Shown here in pieces: positions 28,421-36,689 of a stretch of 64,000 nucleotides of DNA. The notes under the pieces were generated by a model, which did no database searches, was not told where the DNA came from, and saw only the letters and a list, made by a program, of their open reading frames with translations. This DNA is from Synechococcus sp. J7-Johnson (lineage in GTDB: Bacteria > Cyanobacteriota > Cyanobacteriia > PCC-6307 > Cyanobiaceae), in the NCBI RefSeq assembly GCF_024345795.1, contig NZ_JAGQBU010000001.1, positions 124,001-188,000 of the forward strand, read 5' to 3'. The translations under genes were made by a program, and so were the position numbers. Within the stretch, counting starts at the first letter, position 1, and each line of letters starts with the position of its first letter.

Positions 28421-29689
28421 TCAGGTGGTGTAGTCGGCGTTGATGCGCACGTATTGATCGGAGAGATCACACCCCCAGGCCAGACCCTGGCCGGGACCGT
28501 CGCCCACCACCAGGCGGATGGTCACGGTGTCGCCGCTGAGATAGGCGCCGGCAGCGCGCTCGGCCATGAAACGGGAAGCGGCCGGGCGATCGAAGGGCAG
28601 GGGCTGACCTGCGGCCATCAGCTGGTGCTCCCCCAGCCAGAGGGCCACCGCCTCGGGGTCGAACTCCACGCCGGCGCGGCCCGCCGCCGCCACGATCCGG
28701 CCCCAGTTGGGGTCACGTCCGTGGACCGCGCACTTCACCAGCGACGACCCGCAGATGGTGCGGGCGATGGCGCGGGCGCCGGCGTCATCCGTCGCCCCCT
28801 CCACCCGCGCTTCGATCAGGCAGGTGGCCCCCTCGCCGTCGCGGGCAATCGCCCTGGCCAGGTGCTGCGACACCGCCGTCAGGCCAGCCTCCAGCGCCTC
28901 GAAGTGCTCCGGGCTCAAGGGCTCGCCGGCTGCAAAGGCCAGGAACGTGTCGTTGGTGCTGGTGTCGCCGTCGACCGTGATCGCATTGAAGGAACGATCC
29001 ACCGCCCGCCGCACCATCCCTTGCCACAGCTCCGCCGGCACACCGGCATCGCAACTGAGGTAACCCAGCATCGTGGCCATGTCGGGGTGAATCATCCCGG
29101 AGCCCTTGGCCATGCCGCCGAGGCGCACACGCCGGCCGCCCAGGTCGGCCTCCAGGGCGATCTGCTTGTCGATCAGATCGGTGGTGAGGATGGCCGTGGC
29201 GGCGGCGGCGCCCCCCTCGGGGCTCAGGGCCTCCACCAGGGGATCGAGGCCCGCCAACAGGATCTCCATCGGGATCGGCACGCCGATCACGCCGGTGGAG
29301 CAGATCAGCACCTCCTCAGCCGCCAGACCCAGGAGATCGGCGGTGGCCTGGGTGGCGCGCAGGCTGTCGATCAGGCCCAGATCACCCGTGCAGGCATTGG
29401 CCTGGCCCGAGTTGGTGAGCACCGCCCGGGCAAGGCCGCCGCTGGCCGCCAGGCGCTCGGCGCAGAGATCCACGCAGGCGGCCCGCACGCGGTTGGTGGT
29501 GAAGCTGCCAGCGCAGACGGCCCCTGCCGGAGCCAGCAGCAGCGAGAGATCAGGCTTGCCGGAGGCCTTGAGGCCAGCGGTGCTGCCGGCCGCCAGGAAG
29601 CCGGTGGGAGCGGTGAGGCCACCGGGGATCGGGTGCCAGGGAAGGGACACGGCGGCAGGATGACTCACACCATCCTGCCGAGCCGCCAT
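28421..29689 (-). CDS. argJ: Bifunctional ArgJ (ornithine acetyltransferase / N-acetylglutamate synthase)
   Basis: About 422 residues from ATG 29689. Recycles the acetyl group in arginine synthesis by transferring it from acetylornithine to glutamate. The self-cleaving Thr lies in KGSGMIHPDMATMLGYLSCD (cut between Ala and Thr). Other family stretches are SFTTNRVRAACVD, ICSTGVIGVPIPME and DGDTSTNDTFL. The exact start is uncertain: GTGs at 29668 and 29650 also fit (the conserved region begins LPWHPIPGGLTAPTGF). The ATG overlaps the start of the divergent fusion gene in the tetranucleotide CATG, and a 10-bp inverted repeat lies in this start region. Confidence 0.96.
   Translation of the reverse strand: MAARQDGVSHPAAVSLPWHPIPGGLTAPTGFLAAGSTAGLKASGKPDLSLLLAPAGAVCAGSFTTNRVRAACVDLCAERLAASGGLARAVLTNSGQANACTGDLGLIDSLRATQATADLLGLAAEEVLICSTGVIGVPIPMEILLAGLDPLVEALSPEGGAAAATAILTTDLIDKQIALEADLGGRRVRLGGMAKGSGMIHPDMATMLGYLSCDAGVPAELWQGMVRRAVDRSFNAITVDGDTSTNDTFLAFAAGEPLSPEHFEALEAGLTAVSQHLARAIARDGEGATCLIEARVEGATDDAGARAIARTICGSSLVKCAVHGRDPNWGRIVAAAGRAGVEFDPEAVALWLGEHQLMAAGQPLPFDRPAASRFMAERAAGAYLSGDTVTIRLVVGDGPGQGLAWGCDLSDQYVRINADYTT
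29653..29680. repeat. Perfect 10-bp inverted repeat at the argJ / mpaB-coaE divergent start
   Basis: CGGCAGGATG (29653-29662) and CATCCTGCCG (29671-29680) flank an 8-base spacer. If argJ starts at GTG 29650 the repeat lies directly in front of it; if it starts at 29689 the repeat is in its first codons. It could be an operator for a dimeric regulator or an mRNA hairpin at the start codon. Confidence 0.55.
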
Positions 29690-31151
29690 GGCGGAGCCAA
29701 CCACGCCCGAATCGCCGTCTCCGAGGGAAGTGGAGGCCCTCTGCTGCGAGCTGGCCGGCGTGCACTTCCCCTGGGACACCACCCGCTCCCTTGAACTGGC
29801 CCTGCTCAAGACCTTCTGCGTCCCCTCGATCTCCGCCCTGCTGGAGCGCACAGGTGAATTCACCCACAGACCGCGCAAGCGCTACGACGACACCGGCCTG
29901 ATGGTGGCGGAGCTGTTGCGCTGTGGCCCCCGCAGCCCGGAGGGGCAGGCGGTGATCACCCGGATGAACCGGATCCATGGCGCTTATGCGATCAGCAACC
30001 GTGATTTCCTTTACGTGCTCTCCACCTTCGTGGCTGAACCGATCCGCTGGTTGGCCCGCTACGGCTGGAGGGCCATGAGCATTCGGGAGCAGACGTGTCT
30101 GTACCTGTTCTGGCGCCAGGTGGGCGAGGCGATGGGAATTCAGGCCATCCCTGACAGCCTGCCGGCGCTGATGGCGTTCAACAGCAGCTTCGAGCTTGAG
30201 GCTTTCCGGAGCGCCCCCAGCAACCGGCGGATCGCCGAGTCCACCCTGGCGATGCTTCTGGACGACTGGCCTGCTCCCCTGCGTCCGGCCCTACGCGGGG
30301 TACTGCTGTCGCTGGTGAGCCGCGACGTCTGCGGCAGCCTGGGGTGGACCAGCTCCCCCGACTGGTTGCAGCACTTGGTGCTGGGCGGCTTGCGCCTACG
30401 CAGCCGCCTGGCCCGCCGTTGGCCGCGGGGGCAGGGCAACACCCGCTTTTACTCCGAAAGCCCAACCCCCAGCTATGGAGCCCGCTTCCACCTGGAGCAA
30501 CTGGGGCCTCCAGCCATGCTGGAGCGGCTGAATCGGCCCCGCTGGCGGGGGGGCCAGCGGCGGATCGGCCTCACCGGCGGCATTGCCAGCGGCAAGAGCA
30601 GCGTGGGCCGCTGGCTCGCCGAACGGCATGGGCTCCCGGTGCTGGATGCGGACAACTACGCCCGGGACGCCCTGGCGCCCGGCAGCACGGGGGAGCAAAC
30701 AGTGCTGGAGCGCTACGGCGCGCGGGTGCGAGCGCCTGCGGGAAGCATCGATCGCGCCGCCCTCGGGCGGATCGTGTTCAGCGACCCAGCCGAGCGGGCC
30801 TGGCTGGAGCAGCTGGTGCATCCGCTGGTGCGGAAGAGGTTCGAGGTGGAGCTGAAGCGGTTGGCGGCCGCACCGGTGGTGGTGCTGATGATCCCCCTGC
30901 TGTTCGAAGCCGGCCTCGAGGGAATGTGCAGTGAGATCTGGCTGGTGGACTGCGACGCCCAGCAGCAACTGGAACGGCTCCGCCGCCGCGACGGCTTCGA
31001 TCACGTCGAGGCCGAGGCCCGCCTCGCGGCCCAATGGCCCATGGGCGAGAAGCGCAACCGCTCCGATGTTCTGATCGACAACCGGGGAAGCGAGGAGGCA
31101 CTGGCCGATCAGGTGGAGCAGGCTCTGCGCTCTGCTCCTTCAGTCGGCTGA
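29688..31151 (+). CDS. coaE: Fusion: DUF2236/MpaB-like domain + dephospho-CoA kinase (CoaE)
   Basis: 487 residues in one uninterrupted frame. Residues about 13-275 resemble the oxygenase MpaB/DUF2236 family, with MNRIHGAYAISNRDFLYVLS around residues 93-112 and a family-like C-terminus SYGARFHLEQLGPPAM. Residues about 285-487 are a complete CoaE: P-loop RIGLTGGIASGKSSVGRWLA (292-311), VLDADNYARD, PLLFEAGLE and the closing EKRNRSDVLIDNRGS. CoaE phosphorylates dephospho-CoA, the last step to coenzyme A. An internal ATG (30516) could give free CoaE, but it lacks an evident ribosome-binding site. MpaB-type proteins are haem- or metal-dependent oxygenases in the few known cases; the role here is unknown. 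Confidence 0.85.
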   Translation: MAEPTTPESPSPREVEALCCELAGVHFPWDTTRSLELALLKTFCVPSISALLERTGEFTHRPRKRYDDTGLMVAELLRCGPRSPEGQAVITRMNRIHGAYAISNRDFLYVLSTFVAEPIRWLARYGWRAMSIREQTCLYLFWRQVGEAMGIQAIPDSLPALMAFNSSFELEAFRSAPSNRRIAESTLAMLLDDWPAPLRPALRGVLLSLVSRDVCGSLGWTSSPDWLQHLVLGGLRLRSRLARRWPRGQGNTRFYSESPTPSYGARFHLEQLGPPAMLERLNRPRWRGGQRRIGLTGGIASGKSSVGRWLAERHGLPVLDADNYARDALAPGSTGEQTVLERYGARVRAPAGSIDRAALGRIVFSDPAERAWLEQLVHPLVRKRFEVELKRLAAAPVVVLMIPLLFEAGLEGMCSEIWLVDCDAQQQLERLRRRDGFDHVEAEARLAAQWPMGEKRNRSDVLIDNRGSEEALADQVEQALRSAPSVG

Positions 31152-31628
31152 GGCCCGCTCCGCCAACGCCGCGGCCCAGTCTTCGAAAGCCTTCAGGTCG
31201 GCCTCCAGCCTGCTCCAGACCTCAGGAAGCGCCTTGATCAGGGCGGTGATGGGTTCAGGGCGCAGCTCATCGGCGTAGAGGTTGCGCACCAGATGCCGGA
31301 AGCGCAGATACTCCTGCAGCGACGCCTGGGTTGTTTCGCGAAGCACTGCCGGACGTTGATCGGTGGCCATCGCCATCCGCTCCAGCAAGCGCCGATGCCA
31401 GCCATCCCCCTGGCGTGGCGTGCCGCCATTGAGTGAGCGGCTCACCAGCAGCAACACGCGCTCGATCCCGGTGTAGAAGCTGTGCAGACGCAACGCTGCT
31501 GCCTCCACGGTGTCAGGGCCTTCCCCCAGTCGAGGCAGGGTGCGGACCAGAGTCGCTACCAGGTTCTCCAGCCGCTGACGCTCGCGGCGCAGGTCGTCGC
31601 GGAGCTCGCGCAGATCCTCAGGCTGCAT
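31140..31628 (-). CDS. HEPN-domain (HepT-like) protein
   Basis: About 162 residues from ATG 31628 (a further start at 31667 would add 13). All-helical; the segment EYLRFRHLVRNLYADEL resembles the RX4-6H catalytic region of HEPN toxins, but the expected His is Asn (RHLVRN), so RNase activity is doubtful. It overlaps the end of an MNT-type nucleotidyltransferase gene directly upstream, the usual HEPN/MNT toxin-antitoxin order reversed or unordered among relatives. The 3' end overlaps the coaE-fusion stop by 12 bp on the opposite strand. Confidence 0.72.
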   Translation of the reverse strand: MQPEDLRELRDDLRRERQRLENLVATLVRTLPRLGEGPDTVEAAALRLHSFYTGIERVLLLVSRSLNGGTPRQGDGWHRRLLERMAMATDQRPAVLRETTQASLQEYLRFRHLVRNLYADELRPEPITALIKALPEVWSRLEADLKAFEDWAAALAERASAD

Positions 31629-32028
31629 CGCCGCCGTTGCGACCCGATGCAAGGAGTCCTTGGGCAACCCGTGCGCCTGCCATCAAGGTTCGGCCGTGGC
31701 GCAGCAACCGCTCAGCGAGCTCAGGAGAAAGGTCTTCCAGGCGCTTGAGATCAACCGGCAGCGGCCCAGCCGCCTCGGCCAGAGCGATGGCCTTCAGCAG
31801 CTGATCAGCGGGCAGACCCTGCACGAGCAGATCGAGATCGGAATGCTCCTTGAATCCAGAGCCCAACAAGGACCCATGCACCCAGAGCCCGCTGAGCTGG
31901 GGCCAATGCTCACGTAAAACCTGCGCGGAGCACTCAGCCTGGCTGAGGCCTGCCTGGCGCCGCTGCTCCAGCGCCTGACGATCGGCCGCAAAGCGCTGGA
32001 GCCAGTAGGTCTCGGCGTGGAGCGTCAT
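31618..32028 (-). CDS. Minimal nucleotidyltransferase (MNT, MntA-like)
   Basis: 136 residues. The pol-beta-superfamily active site GSX10DXD is exact: GSLLGSGFKEHSDLDLLV, with Gly 52, Ser 53, Asp 64 and Asp 66. A third acidic residue is plausible at VDLKRLEDL. MNT proteins paired with HEPN partners act as antitoxins by adding AMP to the HEPN active-site Tyr. The stop region overlaps the HEPN start by about 11 bp, so they are translated together. It lies 15 bp upstream of the gatB 3' end in the direction of transcription reversed, that is, directly after gatB. Confidence 0.8.
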   Translation of the reverse strand: MTLHAETYWLQRFAADRQALEQRRQAGLSQAECSAQVLREHWPQLSGLWVHGSLLGSGFKEHSDLDLLVQGLPADQLLKAIALAEAAGPLPVDLKRLEDLSPELAERLLRHGRTLMAGARVAQGLLASGRNGGDAA

Positions 32029-32043
32029 GGGATGAGTCTGCCT

Positions 32044-33525
32044 TCAGCCCTTCAGCTGCTCATTGAGGATGCGATTGGCCAGCTTGGGATCAGCCCGGCC
32101 ACCGGTGAGCTTCATCAGCTGCCCCACGAAGAAACCCTGGAGCTTGGTCTTACCGCCGCGGAAAGCCTCCACCTCGGCCGGATGGGCCGCGAGCAACTCC
32201 TGCACCACCTGGGTGATGGCGCTGGGGTCACTGATCATGCCCAGGCCGCGCTCAGCCACGATCGCCTTGGCGGAACCGCCCTGCTCCAGCAGCTCCGGCA
32301 GGATCTCCTTGGCGATCTTGCCGCTGATCGTGCCGTCGTCGATCAGACCCACCAGCTCCGAGAGCTCCTCGGGTTTCAGGGGCAGCTCGGCGATCGAAAG
32401 CTTGCCCGAGTTGAGATAGGCGGCGATGTCGCCGGTGACCCAGTTGGCGACCGACTTGGCCTCGGCTCCGGCGGCCACGGCAGCTTCGAAGTATTCGGCC
32501 ATCGCGCGCTCATCGGTGAGCACCCGGGCGTCGTAGATCGAGAGGCCGAACTCCTCGGCGTAACGGTGACGCTTGGCCGCCGGCAGCTCAGGCAGCTCAA
32601 CTCGCCATCGCTCACGCCGCTCTGTAGTCACCTCGATCGGGCCCAGATCCGGTTCGGGGAAGTAGCGGTAGTCGCTGCTGCCTTCCTTGATGCGCATGCT
32701 CCTGGTGAGCTGCTTGGCCTCATCCCAGAGGCGGGTTTCCTGCACCACCGGCTCGCCGGATTCATAAGCCTTGATCTGGCGCTGGATCTCGTGGTCAATC
32801 GCCTTCTGGATGGCGGAGAAGGAGTTCATGTTCTTGATCTCCACCTTCACGCCGAAGGGGGCCTCAGGGCCGCGACGCACGGAGATGTTGACGTCACAGC
32901 GCAAAGAACCCTCCTGCATGTTGCCGTCGCTCACCCCCAGATAGCGCATAATGCGCCGGATCTCGGAGGCGTATTCGGCAGCCTCCCGGCCTGTGCGCAG
33001 ATCGGGCTTGCTGACGATCTCGGCCAGGGCCACCCCGGCGCGGTTGTAATCCACCAGGGAATGGCTGCTGCCCGCCAGGCGATCGCTGCCGGCATGCACC
33101 AGCTTGCCGGCGTCTTCCTCCATGTGCAGCCGCTCGATGCCGATCGTCTTGAGGTAGGTGTCTTTGCCCTTCTCGGCAACTTCCACCTCGATCCAGCCGT
33201 TCTCGGCGATCGGTTGATCGAACTGGGAGATCTGGTAGTTCTTGGGCAGATCGGGGTAGAAATACTGCTTGCGGTCGAACTTGCTGTGCTCGGCCACCTG
33301 CAGGTTGAGTGCCAGAGCGGCCTTCACCGCATACTCCAGCACCTTCTCGTTCAGCACCGGCAGCGTGCCCGGCAGGCCGCAGACAACGGGGTCGATGTGA
33401 GTGTTGGGATCGTCGCCGAAGCTGGTGGAGGCGGCCGAGAAGATCTTGCTGGCGGTACCCAGCTGCACATGGGTTTCCAGGCCGATCACCGCCTCCCAGG
33501 CCCCATCTCCCATCGCCGCACCCAT
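32044..33525 (-). CDS. gatB: Asp/Glu-tRNA(Asn/Gln) amidotransferase subunit B
   Basis: 493 residues. Part of GatCAB, which converts misacylated Glu-tRNA(Gln) to Gln-tRNA(Gln). Family motifs VIGLETHVQLGTASKIFSAA, VCGLPGTLPVLN, DLPKNYQISQFDQPI, VDYNRAGVALAEIVS and RRIMRYLGVSDGNMQEGSLR are present, with the C-terminal YqeY-like tRNA-binding tail (LMKLTGGRADPKLANRILNEQL). ATG 33513 is an alternative start. The MNT/HEPN pair follows at 15 bp on the same strand. Confidence 0.98.
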   Translation of the reverse strand: MGAAMGDGAWEAVIGLETHVQLGTASKIFSAASTSFGDDPNTHIDPVVCGLPGTLPVLNEKVLEYAVKAALALNLQVAEHSKFDRKQYFYPDLPKNYQISQFDQPIAENGWIEVEVAEKGKDTYLKTIGIERLHMEEDAGKLVHAGSDRLAGSSHSLVDYNRAGVALAEIVSKPDLRTGREAAEYASEIRRIMRYLGVSDGNMQEGSLRCDVNISVRRGPEAPFGVKVEIKNMNSFSAIQKAIDHEIQRQIKAYESGEPVVQETRLWDEAKQLTRSMRIKEGSSDYRYFPEPDLGPIEVTTERRERWRVELPELPAAKRHRYAEEFGLSIYDARVLTDERAMAEYFEAAVAAGAEAKSVANWVTGDIAAYLNSGKLSIAELPLKPEELSELVGLIDDGTISGKIAKEILPELLEQGGSAKAIVAERGLGMISDPSAITQVVQELLAAHPAEVEAFRGGKTKLQGFFVGQLMKLTGGRADPKLANRILNEQLKG

Positions 33526-33646
33526 CCCGCTCTCCTGGCTTGAGCCGATCCTATGCAGAGGACAAGGCGCTGGCGCCGAAGCCGGGAGGCAGCCGCAGGC
33601 TCAGCAAGGCCTTCGCCCGCTGAAGACGCTTGGATAGCTTGAACCG
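33526..33646. promoter_or_regulatory. Divergent promoter region, gatB / thiO
   Basis: 121 bp between divergent starts. No specific operator is recognised and no small gene is supported. Confidence 0.3.
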
Positions 33647-34894
33647 ATGGCACCCCGTCGCATGGATGGAGTCTCGGCAGGCAGGGCCCCATCCGAGTCA
33701 GGCCCGGAACCAGTGCTGATACTCGGCGGCGGCCTGATCGGCCTGGCGGTGGCCCACCAGTTGGCCCGCCGGGGCGAGAAGGTGCGAGTGCTCAGCCGGC
33801 GCCGCAGCGAGGCCGCCGGGTTCGTGGCGGCCGGCATGCTCGCTCCCCACGCCGAGGGGCTCTCGGGCCCGCTGCTGCAGCTGGGTCAGGCCAGCCTGGA
33901 GCGCATTCCGGCCTGGGTGGAGCAGATCGAAACCGACAGCGGCCTGAGTTGCGGCCTGCGCGCCTGCGGGATCGTGGTTCCCTTTGCCACGGCGCAGCAG
34001 CGCGACGACTATCCCACCGCTGTCTTCGGCGCACCCCTAACGCGCGCTGGGCTGGAGTTCGAAATCCCCGGCATCGGCCCGCGCTGGCAGGCCGGGCTGC
34101 TCTTCCCCCAGGACGGGCAGATCGACAACCGCCGCCAGCTGATGCGGGCCCTGGAGCGGGCCTGCGTGGAGCGGGGCGTGGCCTTCGAGGAAGGGGCCGA
34201 AGTGCTGGAACTGATCCGCCATCAGGGCGGAGCGCTCGAAGCGGTGCGCATCCGTCGCGCCCAGGGCGACGACGCCACGATCAGCTGCCGGCGCGCGGTG
34301 CTGGCCTGCGGCGCCTGGAGCGCCCGGCTGCTGCATGAGCTGTCGGTGGTTCCCGTCAAGGGCCAGATGCTCTCGCTGCAGGGGCCCCGAAACGCCCTCA
34401 AGCGGGTGCTGTTCGGCCCGGGCACCTATCTGGTGCCGCGCGAGGACGGTCTGTTGGTGGTGGGGGCCACCAGCGAACCGGACGCCGCCTTCAGCAAAGG
34501 GCTCACCCCGTTCGGGCAACAGCAACTGCAGGCGGGCATCGAGGCACTGCTGCCGGAAGCTGCCAGCTGGCCGCCAATGGAACGCTGGTGGGGTTTCAGG
34601 CCGGGCACACCTGATGAAGCGCCCCTGCTGGGGGCAGGCCCGATCCCGGGTCTGTGGCTGGCCACGGGCCACTACCGCAACGGCGTGCTGCTGGCGGCGA
34701 TCACTGCGGAGCTGATCAGTGCGGCCATCCCCCGGGCCGGTGATCCAGATCTGGCGCCAACGGCTATCGAGCCTGAGGCGGCGGCCCTGCTCAGGACCTT
34801 CCGCTGGGATCGCTTTCCAGTGTGTAAACAGGAATCTCTCCCATTCCCTTCACCGGCACCGGGCCGAGCGAGCGCACGGTCAACTCCCCCCTGA
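33647..34894 (+). CDS. thiO: Glycine oxidase ThiO
   Basis: 415 residues. An FAD enzyme that makes iminoglycine for the thiazole of thiamine. Rossmann motif PVLILGGGLIGLAVAHQLAR starts at about residue 22; other family stretches are AAGFVAAGMLAPHAEG, VPVKGQMLSL, YLVPREDGLLVVGATSE and LATGHYRNGVLLAAITAE. The normal family end corresponds to LLRTFRWDRF; here the frame continues about 25 residues into sequence antisense to the convergent cyclase gene. The native stop has apparently been lost, or the overlap is tolerated. The 3' overlap with the cyclase is 104 bp. Confidence 0.94.
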   Translation: MAPRRMDGVSAGRAPSESGPEPVLILGGGLIGLAVAHQLARRGEKVRVLSRRRSEAAGFVAAGMLAPHAEGLSGPLLQLGQASLERIPAWVEQIETDSGLSCGLRACGIVVPFATAQQRDDYPTAVFGAPLTRAGLEFEIPGIGPRWQAGLLFPQDGQIDNRRQLMRALERACVERGVAFEEGAEVLELIRHQGGALEAVRIRRAQGDDATISCRRAVLACGAWSARLLHELSVVPVKGQMLSLQGPRNALKRVLFGPGTYLVPREDGLLVVGATSEPDAAFSKGLTPFGQQQLQAGIEALLPEAASWPPMERWWGFRPGTPDEAPLLGAGPIPGLWLATGHYRNGVLLAAITAELISAAIPRAGDPDLAPTAIEPEAAALLRTFRWDRFPVCKQESLPFPSPAPGRASARSTPP

Positions 34895-36674
34895 CAAGCT
34901 CGGCGGTGGCCGCATCGAAAACCACCGGCACCTGCAGCGGGCGGGTCTGGCCCTCCAGCCGACTGGCGAGATTTACCGTGTCACCGATCACGGTGAACTC
35001 CAGGCGCTGGGGACTGCCGATCTGACCCACCATCGCTGGACCACTGGCCAGGCCGATGCCGCTGTTGAGGGGCTCGATCCCTTCGGCCCGCCAGGCCACA
35101 TTGAGCTCTTCGAGGGCATGGCGCATGGCCCGAGCGCAGTGCAGGGCGGCCAGGGCCTCCTGCCGCTCACCCCGTCCCAGGGGCGAACCGAACACAGCCA
35201 TCACCGCATCGCCGATGAACTTGTCGATCGTGCCGCCGTGGTCGGTGATCACCGCCACCATGGCGCCGAGATAACGGTTGAGCTGGCGCACATGCAGTTC
35301 GGTGTGACCCTCCTTGCAGCGCTTCTGGGTGAGCTGGGTGAAACCGATCAGGTCGGAGAACAGCACCGTCACCGGCCGCAGGCGCCCGCGCAGCATGCCC
35401 TCCGCCGCTGCCGGATCGGCCAGGATCTCGGCCACCACGCTGGGGGCCACGTAGCGCTCGAAGGTGCGCCGCAGCCGGCGCCGCTCCGACTCCTCCCGTT
35501 GATAGGCATCACCGCCATAAAGCAGGCCCAGCAGCACCAGACCTCCGGCGGGCCCCAGCAGGGGCAGCCAGCGATGGCCGTGCAAGAAGGTAAACCAGCC
35601 CGCCAGGACCAGGGCCAGCAGGCCCACGCCCACCCAGCCGAGTCGCCAGCTCAGGCGTCTCCCCCGCAGGGCCACCGCGCTCACCAGGAGCAGGGGGAGC
35701 ATGGCCAGCAGTGCCCGCCAAGGCGCAGCGGTGGGCCAGGGGGCCAACCCATCACCGCCCAGGGAGTTGGCTGTGGCGGTTGCCAGGATTTCCAGGCCTG
35801 AGAGACGGCCGAACGGCGTGGGGTTACCGGCCTCGCCCTGGGAAACCACAGGCCCGATCAGCACCACGGAGCCGCGGACAGCGGCGCGCAGGGGATGCCC
35901 CCGCCAACGGCCAGGATCCAGCACCTCCCAGGCCGGGATGCGCGGGAAGGTGCCTTCCGGCCCATAGACGTTGAGGGCCATGGCGGCGTCATGCTGCCGG
36001 CTGCTGCGCCCCGCCAGGCGCAGGGTCGTTGCCGAGAGCGAGGGGAACGGCTCCACCCCATTGGCCGGCAGCAGACGGCGGCCATAGGCCTCGGGGTGCC
36101 GCGGCGGCTCACCGGGTTCAGCCGGCAGGGTGTTGCCGAGCCCGAGGCGCTCCGGCCCGCCCAGGGCCTCCAGAACCGCCTCCGGGCGGATCAGGGTCAG
36201 ACCGGAGGACCCTGTACGCGCATCCTCGGGCTCCAGCATTTCGGCCGCCAGGGCCACTCGGCCGGGATAGCGGCGAAGTTGCGCCGCCAGGTCCCAGTCG
36301 TCGGCGGGACCCCGGCCGCTGGGGCCAGCGAAGACCACATTGACGGCCACGACGCTTGCTCCGGCCTCGATCAGGCGTGAGGCCAGCAGGCCATAGGCCG
36401 CCCGGGGCCAGGGCAGGGTGCCAGTGCCCACCGCCCAGGCGGGCGGGCGTCCCTGCGGCTGACTCTGGTACCAGTCGCCCTGCTGAAGGGTGGCATCATC
36501 GATCGGCACCACCACCACCTGAGCCGGCGGCCGGCGCTGGCCACGCAGCGCCAGCAGCTGGTCTTCCAGGCCCCGCTCCCAGTCACGCCAGCGGCCGAGT
36601 GGCCAGCCGCTGATCACTCCCGCCAGCACGGCTACCCCGAGGGAAGCGGCAGCAAGGCTGCGGGTACGGGTCAT
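34791..36674 (-). CDS. CHASE2 - class III nucleotide cyclase (A)
   Basis: 627 residues. A transmembrane helix (about 8-25) is followed by an extracytoplasmic CHASE2 sensor domain (about 45-305; VVVVPIDDATLQQGDW, WPRAAYGLLASRLIEAGASVV), then two or three further transmembrane helices (about 318-390) and a cytoplasmic cyclase domain. Catalytic residues are complete: metal Asp 441 (FSDLIGFT), Lys 485 and Asp 489 (DKFIGDAVMAVFG), Thr 561, Asn 568 and Arg 572 (FTVIGDTVNLASRLE). The Thr at the purine-specifying position is the class IIIb hallmark and suggests cAMP. Last gene of the run ndk-fecR-cyclase-fecR-cyclase; its end overlaps thiO. Confidence 0.93.
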   Translation of the reverse strand: MTRTRSLAAASLGVAVLAGVISGWPLGRWRDWERGLEDQLLALRGQRRPPAQVVVVPIDDATLQQGDWYQSQPQGRPPAWAVGTGTLPWPRAAYGLLASRLIEAGASVVAVNVVFAGPSGRGPADDWDLAAQLRRYPGRVALAAEMLEPEDARTGSSGLTLIRPEAVLEALGGPERLGLGNTLPAEPGEPPRHPEAYGRRLLPANGVEPFPSLSATTLRLAGRSSRQHDAAMALNVYGPEGTFPRIPAWEVLDPGRWRGHPLRAAVRGSVVLIGPVVSQGEAGNPTPFGRLSGLEILATATANSLGGDGLAPWPTAAPWRALLAMLPLLLVSAVALRGRRLSWRLGWVGVGLLALVLAGWFTFLHGHRWLPLLGPAGGLVLLGLLYGGDAYQREESERRRLRRTFERYVAPSVVAEILADPAAAEGMLRGRLRPVTVLFSDLIGFTQLTQKRCKEGHTELHVRQLNRYLGAMVAVITDHGGTIDKFIGDAVMAVFGSPLGRGERQEALAALHCARAMRHALEELNVAWRAEGIEPLNSGIGLASGPAMVGQIGSPQRLEFTVIGDTVNLASRLEGQTRPLQVPVVFDAATAELVRGELTVRSLGPVPVKGMGEIPVYTLESDPSGRS

Positions 36675-36689
36675 GGTGGGGATCCCCTA

